Positions 1 to 7,577 of a stretch of 64,000 bases of DNA are shown here, piece by piece. The notes beneath the pieces were generated by a model. That model saw nothing but the letters and a program-made list of their open reading frames with translations, searched no databases and had not been told where the DNA came from. The DNA lies in NCBI RefSeq assembly GCF_002797755.1, contig NZ_PGFI01000011.1, positions 1,426,001 to 1,490,000 on the forward strand. The letters run 5' to 3'. Positions within the stretch are counted from its first letter, which is position 1; each line of letters begins with the position of its first letter. Source of the stretch: Brevirhabdus pacifica (GTDB lineage: Bacteria > Pseudomonadota > Alphaproteobacteria > Rhodobacterales > Rhodobacteraceae). The position numbers and the translations under genes were made by a program.

Positions 1-936
1 GGCACTGCATCCAGCCAAATGCGTTCGGCCTACGTGGCCGAAACCACCGCGGGCACGATTCCCGCCCTCCCCGGATTCACCACCCTGCACCAACCGGCGC
101 GGATGACCGCAGCGGTGGAGCCGATTTCCGGCCGGTCCCTTGTCGCCAGCGGCGCCCGCATGGGCCACGGCATCCAGGGGATCAGCGTGTCGGGATCGCT
201 GGAAAGCCCGCTGATCTACGGCGTCTACGACACGCTTCTGGCAACCCTCCTTCAAGGCTCGTGGGCGACCAACGTGCTGAAGGACGGCAAGGCCGTTTCC
301 ACCGTCGCCATCGAGAACACGCTTCCGGCTGGCGTGGGCGGCACCTCGACCATGCTGCGGTTCCGGGGCGTGGAGGCGACCGGCGGCACCCTATCCCTGC
401 AATCGAAGTCGGCGGCGCAGCTGTCCCTGACGCTGGCGGGCATGGGGTCCGACGACGCGACCACGACAGCCATCACGGGTGCTACCTATACCGACCCGAC
501 CGAGGCCGACCCCCTGTCCAGCGGGACGGATGTCGGAACCATCGCCTTCTCGGGCTATACGCTCGACTGCATGCAGGCGCTGGAAATTGCGCTGACCTAC
601 GAGAGCCGGGAGCCGCAAAACCAGATCGGGTCGGATGACCTGTGCGGGCACACGCGGGGCGACCTGCTGCCCGAGCTGACGGCAAACATCCTGATCGAGG
701 GAAACTTCCTCGCGATCTACAACGCCATCCGGTCGCGGACCCACGCGGCGTTCTCCGTCACCGTCCCGCTCGGCTCCGTGTCGGGGGAGAAATACACGAT
801 GGTCTTCCCGTCCTGTCACTTCGGCATGGGCGAGATCGACACATCCGGTGCGCAGGCGCTCCAGAAGGTGACGATCCTGCCCCAGTACGACACCACCGAG
901 GACGCCGTGGTCAAGATCACGCGGGCCGTCGCATGA
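1..936 (+). CDS. Phage tail tube (major tail) protein, 5' end cut by window
   Basis: The frame is open to base 1 (codons for GTASSQ precede the first in-window ATG at 19), so the true start probably lies just outside. About 311 residues are visible. The N-terminal segment with SAYVAETTAGTIPALPGF matches the way phage tail tube proteins of the Phage_tube family begin, and the protein sits immediately upstream of a frameshifting chaperone pair and the tape measure gene, as lambda gpV does. It would polymerise around the tape measure protein to form the tail tube. Its stop overlaps the next start (ATGA). The assignment rests on resemblance and order rather than a catalytic motif. Confidence 0.75.
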   Translation, partial: GTASSQMRSAYVAETTAGTIPALPGFTTLHQPARMTAAVEPISGRSLVASGARMGHGIQGISVSGSLESPLIYGVYDTLLATLLQGSWATNVLKDGKAVSTVAIENTLPAGVGGTSTMLRFRGVEATGGTLSLQSKSAAQLSLTLAGMGSDDATTTAITGATYTDPTEADPLSSGTDVGTIAFSGYTLDCMQALEIALTYESREPQNQIGSDDLCGHTRGDLLPELTANILIEGNFLAIYNAIRSRTHAAFSVTVPLGSVSGEKYTMVFPSCHFGMGEIDTSGAQALQKVTILPQYDTTEDAVVKITRAVA

Positions 937-1058
937 TCGCCCTGAAACGCTTCGTCGGCGTGATTGACGGCAAGGAGCGCCGGTTCGAGAAGGGCGACAA
1001 GATCACCAAGGCCGAAGCCGAGGCGATGGATCTCGTCAGGAAGGGGCTGGCGAAATGA
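933..1058 (+). CDS. Small phage protein, 41 aa, unknown
   Basis: A 41-residue, Lys/Arg/Glu-rich soluble protein (starts MIALKRFVGVIDGKERRFEK) whose ATG overlaps the tail tube stop as ATGA and whose stop overlaps the next ATG. Coupled translation on both sides argues that it is a real gene. No signal peptide or membrane segment. I do not recognise a family; position suggests a tail assembly accessory. Confidence 0.6.
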   Translation: MIALKRFVGVIDGKERRFEKGDKITKAEAEAMDLVRKGLAK

Positions 1059-1519
1059 AGCTGAACCAACGCGAACTGCCGCTGGTCAACTTCCGCCGCG
1101 TCCTGCCCGAATTCCTCGGCCCCGGCGGCGAGTGCTTTCTGGAGGTGGATGCGCGGCCCGGCGGGTCGATCAACCCGGCCTATATCGCAGGCGCCGAAGC
1201 GTTGATGCTTCGCGGCAGCGTGGCGCAGCGGCGTCTGGAGCGCGAGACCGACGACGAGGCCTATGTTTCGCAGGGCTACAAGGCGGCGCAGGAAATCACC
1301 CTCGAACGGCTTGGCCTGCTCTATGACGCCTGCGTGATCGAGTGGCGCACCAACATCCAGGACGACGGCAAGGATCTGGTCTGCGACCGGGCCAACTTCC
1401 TCGCCCTGTGCGAAGCGCGGGTGCCCGAGATCGCGGAAGCCGTGGCCGACCTTGAGGGGGCGTTGGTCGAAGCAGCCGATGATGTGGATGCATCGGACAA
1501 GGCCACGGAAAAAAACTGA
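1055..1519 (+). CDS. Tail assembly chaperone (gpG-like), zero-frame product
   Basis: A 154-residue acidic protein placed between tail tube and tape measure genes, where lambda gpG lies. Its last codons run through seven A residues and then a TGA stop. The heptamer A AAA AAC at 1510-1516 is in the correct reading phase for a -1 slip, which would join this protein to the frame ending at 1812. In lambda-type phages the short form and the frameshifted long form bind the tape measure protein during tail assembly. Family membership is inferred from size, place and the slippery site; sequence similarity to gpG could not be tested. Confidence 0.7.
   Translation: MKLNQRELPLVNFRRVLPEFLGPGGECFLEVDARPGGSINPAYIAGAEALMLRGSVAQRRLERETDDEAYVSQGYKAAQEITLERLGLLYDACVIEWRTNIQDDGKDLVCDRANFLALCEARVPEIAEAVADLEGALVEAADDVDASDKATEKN
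1510..1516 (+). promoter_or_regulatory. Programmed -1 frameshift site A AAA AAC
   Basis: Zero-frame codons are GAA AAA AAC TGA, so the heptamer A_AAA_AAC sits exactly one codon before the stop of the chaperone ORF. A -1 slip places the ribosome in the frame that stays open to 1812, immediately overlapping the tape measure gene start. This is a classic efficient slippery heptamer and a conserved arrangement in tailed phages. No downstream pseudoknot was evaluated. Confidence 0.75.
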
Positions 1520-1812
1520 TCGCGGCCCTTGAGTTTTCGCTGACCTATTCCGCCGACGAGCTGGAGTATCTGCGAAACAAGGGGGCCGTGATCGAAGCGC
1601 CAGACCCCGGCAATTGGCTGGCTTGGCGGGCTTTCAACATGCTCCGAGGCTCAAGAGGTCTGGGCGCGACCATACCATTTTCAGAGATCGCGGCGAATTG
1701 CGACTTCTTCGGGCTGACCTGCCCGGTGCAGCGGCAACGCCATGTGCGGTTCATCGTGGCTCTGGATAACGCGGAGGCGGCATATCATGGCAAATCTTCG
1801 CCTCAACCTTGA
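1516..1812 (+). CDS. Frameshift extension of the tail chaperone (gpT-like part of gpGT)
   Basis: After the -1 slip at 1510-1516 the frame reads 98 further codons (LIAALEFSLTYSADELEY at its start) to the stop at 1810-1812, giving a predicted fusion of about 252 residues. No ATG with a ribosome site exists in this frame near its beginning, only a GTG at 1588, which supports expression by frameshifting rather than independent initiation. The end overlaps the tape measure start by 26 bases, as in other siphoviruses. Confidence 0.65.
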   Translation: MIAALEFSLTYSADELEYLRNKGAVIEAPDPGNWLAWRAFNMLRGSRGLGATIPFSEIAANCDFFGLTCPVQRQRHVRFIVALDNAEAAYHGKSSPQP

Positions 1813-3520
1813 CCCGAGGCCCCTTGAAACGGGCGCCGACCGCGCGGAGCGGTCGCTGGAAGGGGTCAAGACCAGCGCATTTCGTGCCGAGAGCGCTGTG
1901 GAGCGCCTGGGGCGGGGCGTCAGGCGCGGTTCGCGGCGGTTGAGCGAGGGAACCAGCGTCAATCGCAACTTCGGACGCAGCGTCCAGAACGTGTCGTTCC
2001 AGATCGGCGACTTCGCGGCTCAGGTGGGTGCTGGCACGGCGGCGTCGGTCGCGCTCGGTCAACAGATGCCGCAATTGCTGGGCGGTTTCGGCGTCCTTGG
2101 CGCCGCGATGGGTGCCGTGGTTGCCATCGCCGTTCCCCTCAGCAACGTGCTGTTCAAGATGACCGCAGGCGCAATCGACTTGTCCGCAGCATTTCCTATT
2201 CTCGCCGGCTCGTTCTCGGGCGTCTCCAGCATCGCAGAGACCTTTGATAAGGTGGTCGGCTTTGCGGTCGAGAACCTTGAGCGGGTGGTGTTTATCGCGG
2301 GCACGGCGGCTGCGCTGTTCGCGGGCAAGTTCGTGGTAGGCCTTGTTGCCGCAAGGGTTGCCACGATGTCGCTGGCCGGCGCTCTGACCTTCCTTCGGGG
2401 CGCGTTGATCCGCACAGGCATTGGCGCTTTGGTCGTCGGCGCGGGCGAACTCGTCTACCAGTTCAGCCGTCTTGTGCGCGGCGCGGGTGGCTTCGGTGAG
2501 GCAATGGCCATCCTGAAGGACGTGGCGTCCGAAGCCTTTGGCCGGATCGACGACATCATGGAGGGGCTGAAACACACGTTCGCCTCGGCGGCGGCCTATC
2601 TCAAGTCGGTATTCCTCGATGCGATCCATTCCGTGCTTAGTGGCTTCATGGAGCTGACCAATCAGATTGCGGACGGCATGAACGCGCTGTTCAACACCAA
2701 CATTTTTAGCGGCGCGAAGCTCGGGCTGGTTGTAAAGGATCTGGATCTAGCAGCGCGAGAAGCCCTAGGACGGTCGGAGTCATCCAGCGCCACCGCCTCG
2801 TCGGCGTTTGATAGGGCCACGGCTCCGCTGGAAAGCCTCGGGCGCCTCAAGGACACGCTGAGCAAGGTCGATGCCGAATACAAGAAGGTTGCGGACTCGA
2901 GCGACAAGGCCGGGAAGAAGGGCAAGGGCGCGGCAGACAAGGCCGCCAAAGCAGCCAAGAAGGCAGCGGACGCGGCCAAGAAGCTGGCCGAGGAAACGGG
3001 CAAGGTCTGGGAGCAGTTCAAACAGGCTGGCGGGTCTGCCATCGACCGGCTTATCGACGGGACGGCCACGCTCAAGGACGCCTTGATCGACGTCATCAAG
3101 GAGTTGGGCAAGGCCATCCTCAAGAAGAACCTGCTGAGCAAGATCCAGGGCACAACCGCATCCGACAGTGTGGGAACGATGCTGTTCAAGGGCCTGTTCA
3201 GCGGCTTCTTCGACGGCGGCGGCACCATTGGAATGGGTCAGTATGGCGTGGTCGGCGAGAACGGGCCGGAGATCGTCCGTTCAACGTCCAGCGGCGCGGT
3301 TGTCACCAGCCGGGCCGACACGGCCCGGATGATGGGCGGAAACCAGAACGTGAATGTGCAGGTGGGCGTGAGCGTGGACGATGCCGGGTCTCTGCGGGCT
3401 TATGTCCAGAACGTGTCCACAAGCGCGGCGAGGGGCGCGGCCGGGGCTGCGGTCCAGCAGGTCAAGGGCAACTTCAAGAACTGGCAGAACCAGCTTGAAA
3501 CGGATGGAGCGCTGGCATGA
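1787..3520 (+). CDS. Tail tape measure protein (short type)
   Basis: 577 residues from the ATG at 1787, chosen because GGAGG lies about ten bases upstream; an earlier ATG at 1742 in the same frame has no such site. The N-terminal part resembles lambda gpH-type tape measures. Residues about 90-220 hold long hydrophobic Ala/Gly/Val-rich stretches, and residues about 370-405 form a Lys/Ala repeat likely to be helical. The C-terminus carries GMGQYGVVGENGPEIVRS, a motif common at the end of tape measure proteins. It would set tail length and be ejected on DNA entry. The length suggests a rather short tail. ATGA overlap with the next gene. Confidence 0.85.
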   Translation: MANLRLNLDPRPLETGADRAERSLEGVKTSAFRAESAVERLGRGVRRGSRRLSEGTSVNRNFGRSVQNVSFQIGDFAAQVGAGTAASVALGQQMPQLLGGFGVLGAAMGAVVAIAVPLSNVLFKMTAGAIDLSAAFPILAGSFSGVSSIAETFDKVVGFAVENLERVVFIAGTAAALFAGKFVVGLVAARVATMSLAGALTFLRGALIRTGIGALVVGAGELVYQFSRLVRGAGGFGEAMAILKDVASEAFGRIDDIMEGLKHTFASAAAYLKSVFLDAIHSVLSGFMELTNQIADGMNALFNTNIFSGAKLGLVVKDLDLAAREALGRSESSSATASSAFDRATAPLESLGRLKDTLSKVDAEYKKVADSSDKAGKKGKGAADKAAKAAKKAADAAKKLAEETGKVWEQFKQAGGSAIDRLIDGTATLKDALIDVIKELGKAILKKNLLSKIQGTTASDSVGTMLFKGLFSGFFDGGGTIGMGQYGVVGENGPEIVRSTSSGAVVTSRADTARMMGGNQNVNVQVGVSVDDAGSLRAYVQNVSTSAARGAAGAAVQQVKGNFKNWQNQLETDGALA

Positions 3521-4212
3521 GTTACAGCCCGGTCATCTACGACTGGCGCTCGGACTGCGTTCCGTTGAGCCAGGTGTTTCGCGCGGGCGGCAGGGCAAAC
3601 GAAGGCGGCATGACCCTCGGCGGGATCAACGTCGTCAGCCCCGCACCGGGCGGGCGCGGTGAGTTGCATCTGGAGTTCGGACCCTTCGCCACCACGGCGG
3701 CCAACAAAGCGGCCAGTTGGACCATCAGCCGCATGATGAACGGGGCCATCATGCGGATCGGCCTCTGGAACAGCGTCCAGCTGGTGCCCAACAGCGCCTT
3801 GGGGATTTCCAACGGGCTTACGTGGTCGAATGGGCAAACGTGGTCCAGCGGGGCTTTCTGGCGCTCCCGGCCCTCGGCGGCGATCACGGCGGCGGCAGGG
3901 CGGGGCACGACGACCCTGACGGCGGATCTGGGCACCTATGGCGAGATTGTCGAAATCGGCCATGTCGTCGGCGTGAAGGCCGGCGGGTTCGAGTTCGCGC
4001 ATATGGTCGAGGAAATCAGCTACGACGCTTCGGACGTGGCGACCATGACCGTCTCGCCGCCGCTTCGCAGGGCCGTCACCACGTCGGACACCCTGCAATT
4101 CCGCCCCTCGATGCTGGTGCAGTGCATGAACGCCCGCGAGGTGATGAACAACTTCCAGAGCGGGCGTCACATGGCGTTCAGCAAGGCCGAATTCGTGGAG
4201 GCGCTGGTATGA
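3517..4212 (+). CDS. Minor tail protein, unassigned family
   Basis: A 231-residue soluble protein, translationally coupled to the tape measure gene by ATGA and to an 18-codon ORF by another ATGA. It has a mixed beta-rich composition with several Trp/Ser/Gly motifs (GLTWSNGQTWSSGAFW). Its place directly after the tape measure corresponds to lambda gpM or a distal tail protein that joins tube and tip. I cannot identify a specific family. Confidence 0.6.
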   Translation: MSYSPVIYDWRSDCVPLSQVFRAGGRANEGGMTLGGINVVSPAPGGRGELHLEFGPFATTAANKAASWTISRMMNGAIMRIGLWNSVQLVPNSALGISNGLTWSNGQTWSSGAFWRSRPSAAITAAAGRGTTTLTADLGTYGEIVEIGHVVGVKAGGFEFAHMVEEISYDASDVATMTVSPPLRRAVTTSDTLQFRPSMLVQCMNAREVMNNFQSGRHMAFSKAEFVEALV

Positions 4213-4265
4213 TCCGCATCGGCGAAAACAGGCCCGCGCCGGTCAAGACGGGGGGCGAGGAATGA
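4209..4265 (+). CDS. Tiny coupled ORF, 18 aa
   Basis: MIRIGENRPAPVKTGGEE is framed by ATGA overlaps at both ends (4209-4212 and 4262-4265). It may be a genuine micro-ORF or only a translational bridge that carries ribosomes to the next gene. There is no family evidence. Confidence 0.35.
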   Translation: MIRIGENRPAPVKTGGEE

Positions 4266-4906
4266 GCGACTTCTCGACGGTCCTGCTTGCGGCCACTGGT
4301 GCGGCCACGGACGCCCACGACATCCGGGCGGTGGTTCGGCGATGCTTCTTCTATGACTTTCTCGGCTATCCCGTGCGGATCTGGGACGGCGAGGGGGTGC
4401 TGACCACATCGGACGGCAACGAATGGCTTGGCTCCATCGACGGCAACGGCACCAACCACCACCGGGCGGCGGCGGTCAGGGACGCGAGGGACGGGGCCAG
4501 CCCGCGCTATGAATTCTCCATGCCCTTCATCGACCAGGCCACATTCGATGCGCTGAAGGCCGACCAGGATCTGGCGGCGGGCCGGGAAGTGACCTGCCAT
4601 AACGCGATCTTCATCCACGGGGAGGGCATCGCGCCGACCACGCCCATCCGGTTCAACTACCGCCTGCAAATCATGGGCGTGAAATTCGGGGAGCGGGCCG
4701 AAGCGCTCGAGGGGACCACCACCAAGACCTATTCGGCCTCGGTGCTGTGTCGCTCGCTGGAATATGGCCGGTCGCGGGTTCCTTCCGGCACCTACACCGA
4801 TACGGCGCAGAGAGAGCGGGCGCGGCTCGAGGGCTATGCCGCCGACACCTTTTGCAGCTTCGTCGCAGCCAACAGCAACCGGACCTATGTCATCGGCGGA
4901 AATTGA
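4262..4906 (+). CDS. Minor tail / tail tip protein, unassigned family
   Basis: A 214-residue soluble protein, start overlapping the previous stop. By order it occupies the position of lambda gpL, between the tape measure neighbourhood and the NlpC-like and gpJ-like genes. Two cysteines lie near the C-terminus (SVLCRSLE and DTFCSF), fewer than the four that hold the iron-sulfur cluster of gpL, so equivalence is unproven. Coupled by a 20-base overlap to the next gene. Confidence 0.55.
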   Translation: MSDFSTVLLAATGAATDAHDIRAVVRRCFFYDFLGYPVRIWDGEGVLTTSDGNEWLGSIDGNGTNHHRAAAVRDARDGASPRYEFSMPFIDQATFDALKADQDLAAGREVTCHNAIFIHGEGIAPTTPIRFNYRLQIMGVKFGERAEALEGTTTKTYSASVLCRSLEYGRSRVPSGTYTDTAQRERARLEGYAADTFCSFVAANSNRTYVIGGN

Positions 4907-5273
4907 CGCCCTCAAGGCGCACTGGCGGTCAAGCCGGTTCGAATGGGGCGGGGCAAACTGCGCCCTGTCGGTCTGCGACTATGTGCGTGACCGGACGGGC
5001 GTAGACCCTGCCGCCCCGTGGCGGGGCGCCTACAGCGACGAGGACAGCGCACGGGCGATCCTTGATGCTCACGGCGGGCTGCTGGGGCTGTTTCGGTACG
5101 GCATGGAGCAGGCGGGCTTTCCCGAGGGCGAGGCTATCGCGGGTCGGCCGGTTGTGGCGCGGGTTTTCGGGGTGGAGGCCGCGGGGGTCTGCGCGGGACC
5201 ACGGCAGATATTCAGAACGGAACGCGGCGTCCTTGAGATGCGGGCGGAAGTGTTGGGGGCGTGGATCGTATGA
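4887..5273 (+). CDS. Small tail-cluster protein with NlpC/P60-like Cys motif (DUF6950-like)
   Basis: 128 residues from ATG 4887. The motif FEWGGANCALSVCDYV (Cys25, Cys30) followed by an AHGG motif (His62) resembles the Cys/His layout of phage tail NlpC/P60-type proteins and of the DUF6950 family found next to gpJ-like genes. In lambda this position is taken by gpK, a tail tip peptidase. The protein is short and a complete Cys-His-His triad is not evident, so peptidase activity is uncertain. Its stop overlaps the next ATG (ATGA at 5270-5273). Confidence 0.55.
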   Translation: MSSAEIDALKAHWRSSRFEWGGANCALSVCDYVRDRTGVDPAAPWRGAYSDEDSARAILDAHGGLLGLFRYGMEQAGFPEGEAIAGRPVVARVFGVEAAGVCAGPRQIFRTERGVLEMRAEVLGAWIV

Positions 5274-7510
5274 AGTGGCTCGTTCTGTTCATGCTGGTTG
5301 TGCCATTCCCGTCGCAGGCGGAGCCGGTTTCGGCCTTCTTCTACGGTATCAGCACGTTTGTCAGCACAGGCGTCGTTGCGGGCGCCGGCGTCACGGGGGC
5401 GTTTGCGCTAGGCACCAATGTCGCCGCGTTCTTCTCGTCCACCCTCGGCTCGATCCTGCTGAACGTCGGCCTGGCCTTCCTCACGGCGTCCAAGCCGAAG
5501 GGGCCACAGGCGCCGACCATCGAGGAAGCGCGGGTGAACAGCCGCCTTGCCGACGCGCCCCGCTGGCAGATGGCCGGGACCGTCTCGCGCGGGGGCGAGG
5601 TAGGGATCTTCGGCGAACACGATGAGAGCGGCAACTTCTGGTATCTCGCGGTTCACGGGGATGCGGAAATCACCGGCACCCCGACCTATTATCTCGACGG
5701 GATCGAGGTCACGCTATCGGACGGCACGGATGGGTTCACGGCTGGCGACGTGCTGACAGATGATTTCTGCCTGACCGACGAATACGAGCAATACGAGGGC
5801 ACCGGAACGCGGGTGCCGTATTTCCGGCTTTACACGGTCACGCCTTCATCGGGCAGCGACTACGGGACCAAGCCTTCGGCCTTCACGTCGGCCTTCTCGA
5901 ACCTGCCGGCCAACTTTCTGGGCGTCGGCGTCTGCTACACGGTCATCCGCTGCAAGGCCGCGCCGCCCGAGCATCGCGGCAAGGTCTATCGCTGGCGCGG
6001 CGCAATCGGCATAGGCGAACCTTCTGTCACCATCGTCGCCAATTTCAACCGGATGTATGACCCGCGCAACGGCGCCCACGATATAGACGATCCGACGACA
6101 TGGACGGCAGGCGACGGCAACCCCGCGATTGCCTGGGCATGGTTCCGCACCTCGTCGCGCGGACGCAACCGGCCGATGACGGAGATCAACTGGACGAAGG
6201 TCGCGGCAGAGGCGGACAAGTGCGATGCGACGGTGCTGGATCGCAGCGGCAACAGCATCCCCCGCTATCGCTGCGGGGTGGCCTTTCCCGACAACAAGCC
6301 CCGCCATGAGTGCGAGGCCGAAATCCTGATGACGGCGGATGCGTTCGTTGTCTACGACAGCGAGGGCAAGGCATGGCCGCGCGTGGGCGTCTACGAGGCC
6401 CCGACACTGACTTTCTCGGCCGCGCGGGACATCATGTCGGCGGAGACCGAGGTGGTTGACGACGGCGAGGCGGCAGTGGACGGGGTGATCGTCAACTACA
6501 TCTCGCCCGACCACGACTACACCAAGCAGCCCGCGGCGCCGTGGCAGAATACCAATTACTACGACGGGGTGAGTGAACCGAACTACCGCACGTTGGATAT
6601 TCTGGGATGTCAGAATCACAACCAGGCTGTGCGGCTGGCGAAGGCCATCGGCCTGCGGTCGGCGGCAAGCAAGCGGATCGGCGTCGGGACCACGGTCAAG
6701 GGCATCCTCGCCAAGGGCGAGCGCACGATTGATCTGGACTATGACGCGCAGTTCACCGGGGATTACGAGATCGTGACGCCGGTCGAGGAAGACCCCAGCG
6801 GCATGGCGACCAGCTTTGCCTGTGTGCCGATGCAGACCGATCGCTATGACCTTGGCGCCGGGGAGGAGGGCGTCCCGCCGGCACCGACGCCCGCGCTCAA
6901 CATCAGCGACACCATCGCGGCCGCGACGAACGTGGTGATTACGGCGGCCCCCGTGGAGACCAGCAGCGGGGCGGCTGTGCGGCTCGAGGCGACGTTCGAC
7001 GCCCCCTCGCGCGTGGATCGCCGCTATCGCTTCCGCTACGCGCCGACGGGAACAACGGTCTACGAATATTTCTTCGTGGATATGGACGACCAGCGGGCCT
7101 ATTCGGCGGTGGTCGAGGATGGCGTGGTCTACGACGTGCAATACCAGACCACGACGGCGGGGGGCAGGGCCTCGGCGTGGTCTTCCATCGTCAACGTGAC
7201 GGCGACGGCCAACCCGACAGCTCCGGCAGCCCTTGCCAGCGCCAGCGCGACCGGCGGGGCGGGTGAGGCGACGGTGGACTTCACCACGGCCAACGACACC
7301 AACCAAGCCAGCGTGGCGATCTATCGCAACTCGGTCGCCACCTACGGCAGCGCGACCCTGATTACCACGGTTATTGCCGGGGCGAACGTGACCAACTCGG
7401 CGACGGAGACCGGCCTTGCCGCCGGAACCTATTACTACTGGGCGACCCCGCAGAACGGCAGCGGTGTGGCCGGAACACCAAGCGGGCCGTTCAGCGTGAC
7501 CGTCACCTAA
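5270..7510 (+). CDS. Tail tip / host specificity protein (gpJ-like) with N-terminal signal-like segment
   Basis: 746 residues from ATG 5270, chosen for its ATGA coupling; an in-frame GTG at 5261 is possible. It begins with a hydrophobic signal-like stretch (MKWLVLFMLVVPFPSQA) and a Gly/Ala/Val hydrophobic region to about residue 75. The middle (about 300-500) resembles the phage tail tip domain of gpJ-type proteins, with FRTSSRGRNRPMTEINW and a region rich in acidic residues. The last 180 residues look like two fibronectin type III repeats ending in NGSGVAGTPSGPFSVTVT. It would sit at the tail tip and contact the host receptor. Followed by a hairpin terminator. Confidence 0.75.
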   Translation: MKWLVLFMLVVPFPSQAEPVSAFFYGISTFVSTGVVAGAGVTGAFALGTNVAAFFSSTLGSILLNVGLAFLTASKPKGPQAPTIEEARVNSRLADAPRWQMAGTVSRGGEVGIFGEHDESGNFWYLAVHGDAEITGTPTYYLDGIEVTLSDGTDGFTAGDVLTDDFCLTDEYEQYEGTGTRVPYFRLYTVTPSSGSDYGTKPSAFTSAFSNLPANFLGVGVCYTVIRCKAAPPEHRGKVYRWRGAIGIGEPSVTIVANFNRMYDPRNGAHDIDDPTTWTAGDGNPAIAWAWFRTSSRGRNRPMTEINWTKVAAEADKCDATVLDRSGNSIPRYRCGVAFPDNKPRHECEAEILMTADAFVVYDSEGKAWPRVGVYEAPTLTFSAARDIMSAETEVVDDGEAAVDGVIVNYISPDHDYTKQPAAPWQNTNYYDGVSEPNYRTLDILGCQNHNQAVRLAKAIGLRSAASKRIGVGTTVKGILAKGERTIDLDYDAQFTGDYEIVTPVEEDPSGMATSFACVPMQTDRYDLGAGEEGVPPAPTPALNISDTIAAATNVVITAAPVETSSGAAVRLEATFDAPSRVDRRYRFRYAPTGTTVYEYFFVDMDDQRAYSAVVEDGVVYDVQYQTTTAGGRASAWSSIVNVTATANPTAPAALASASATGGAGEATVDFTTANDTNQASVAIYRNSVATYGSATLITTVIAGANVTNSATETGLAAGTYYYWATPQNGSGVAGTPSGPFSVTVT

Positions 7511-7538
7511 CCAACCAGAGAGCAGCACGACCCCTCAG

Positions 7539-7558
7539 CCCCGCCAGCGGGGTCTTTT
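7539..7558 (+). terminator. Hairpin terminator after the gpJ-like gene
   Basis: CCCCG, loop CCAG, CGGGG, followed by TCTTTT. It lies 28 bases after the gpJ-like stop and 20 bases before the fibre start, so it may be partial and let some transcription reach the fibre gene. Confidence 0.6.
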
Positions 7559-7577
7559 GTCGTGGCAGGAGAGCAAT

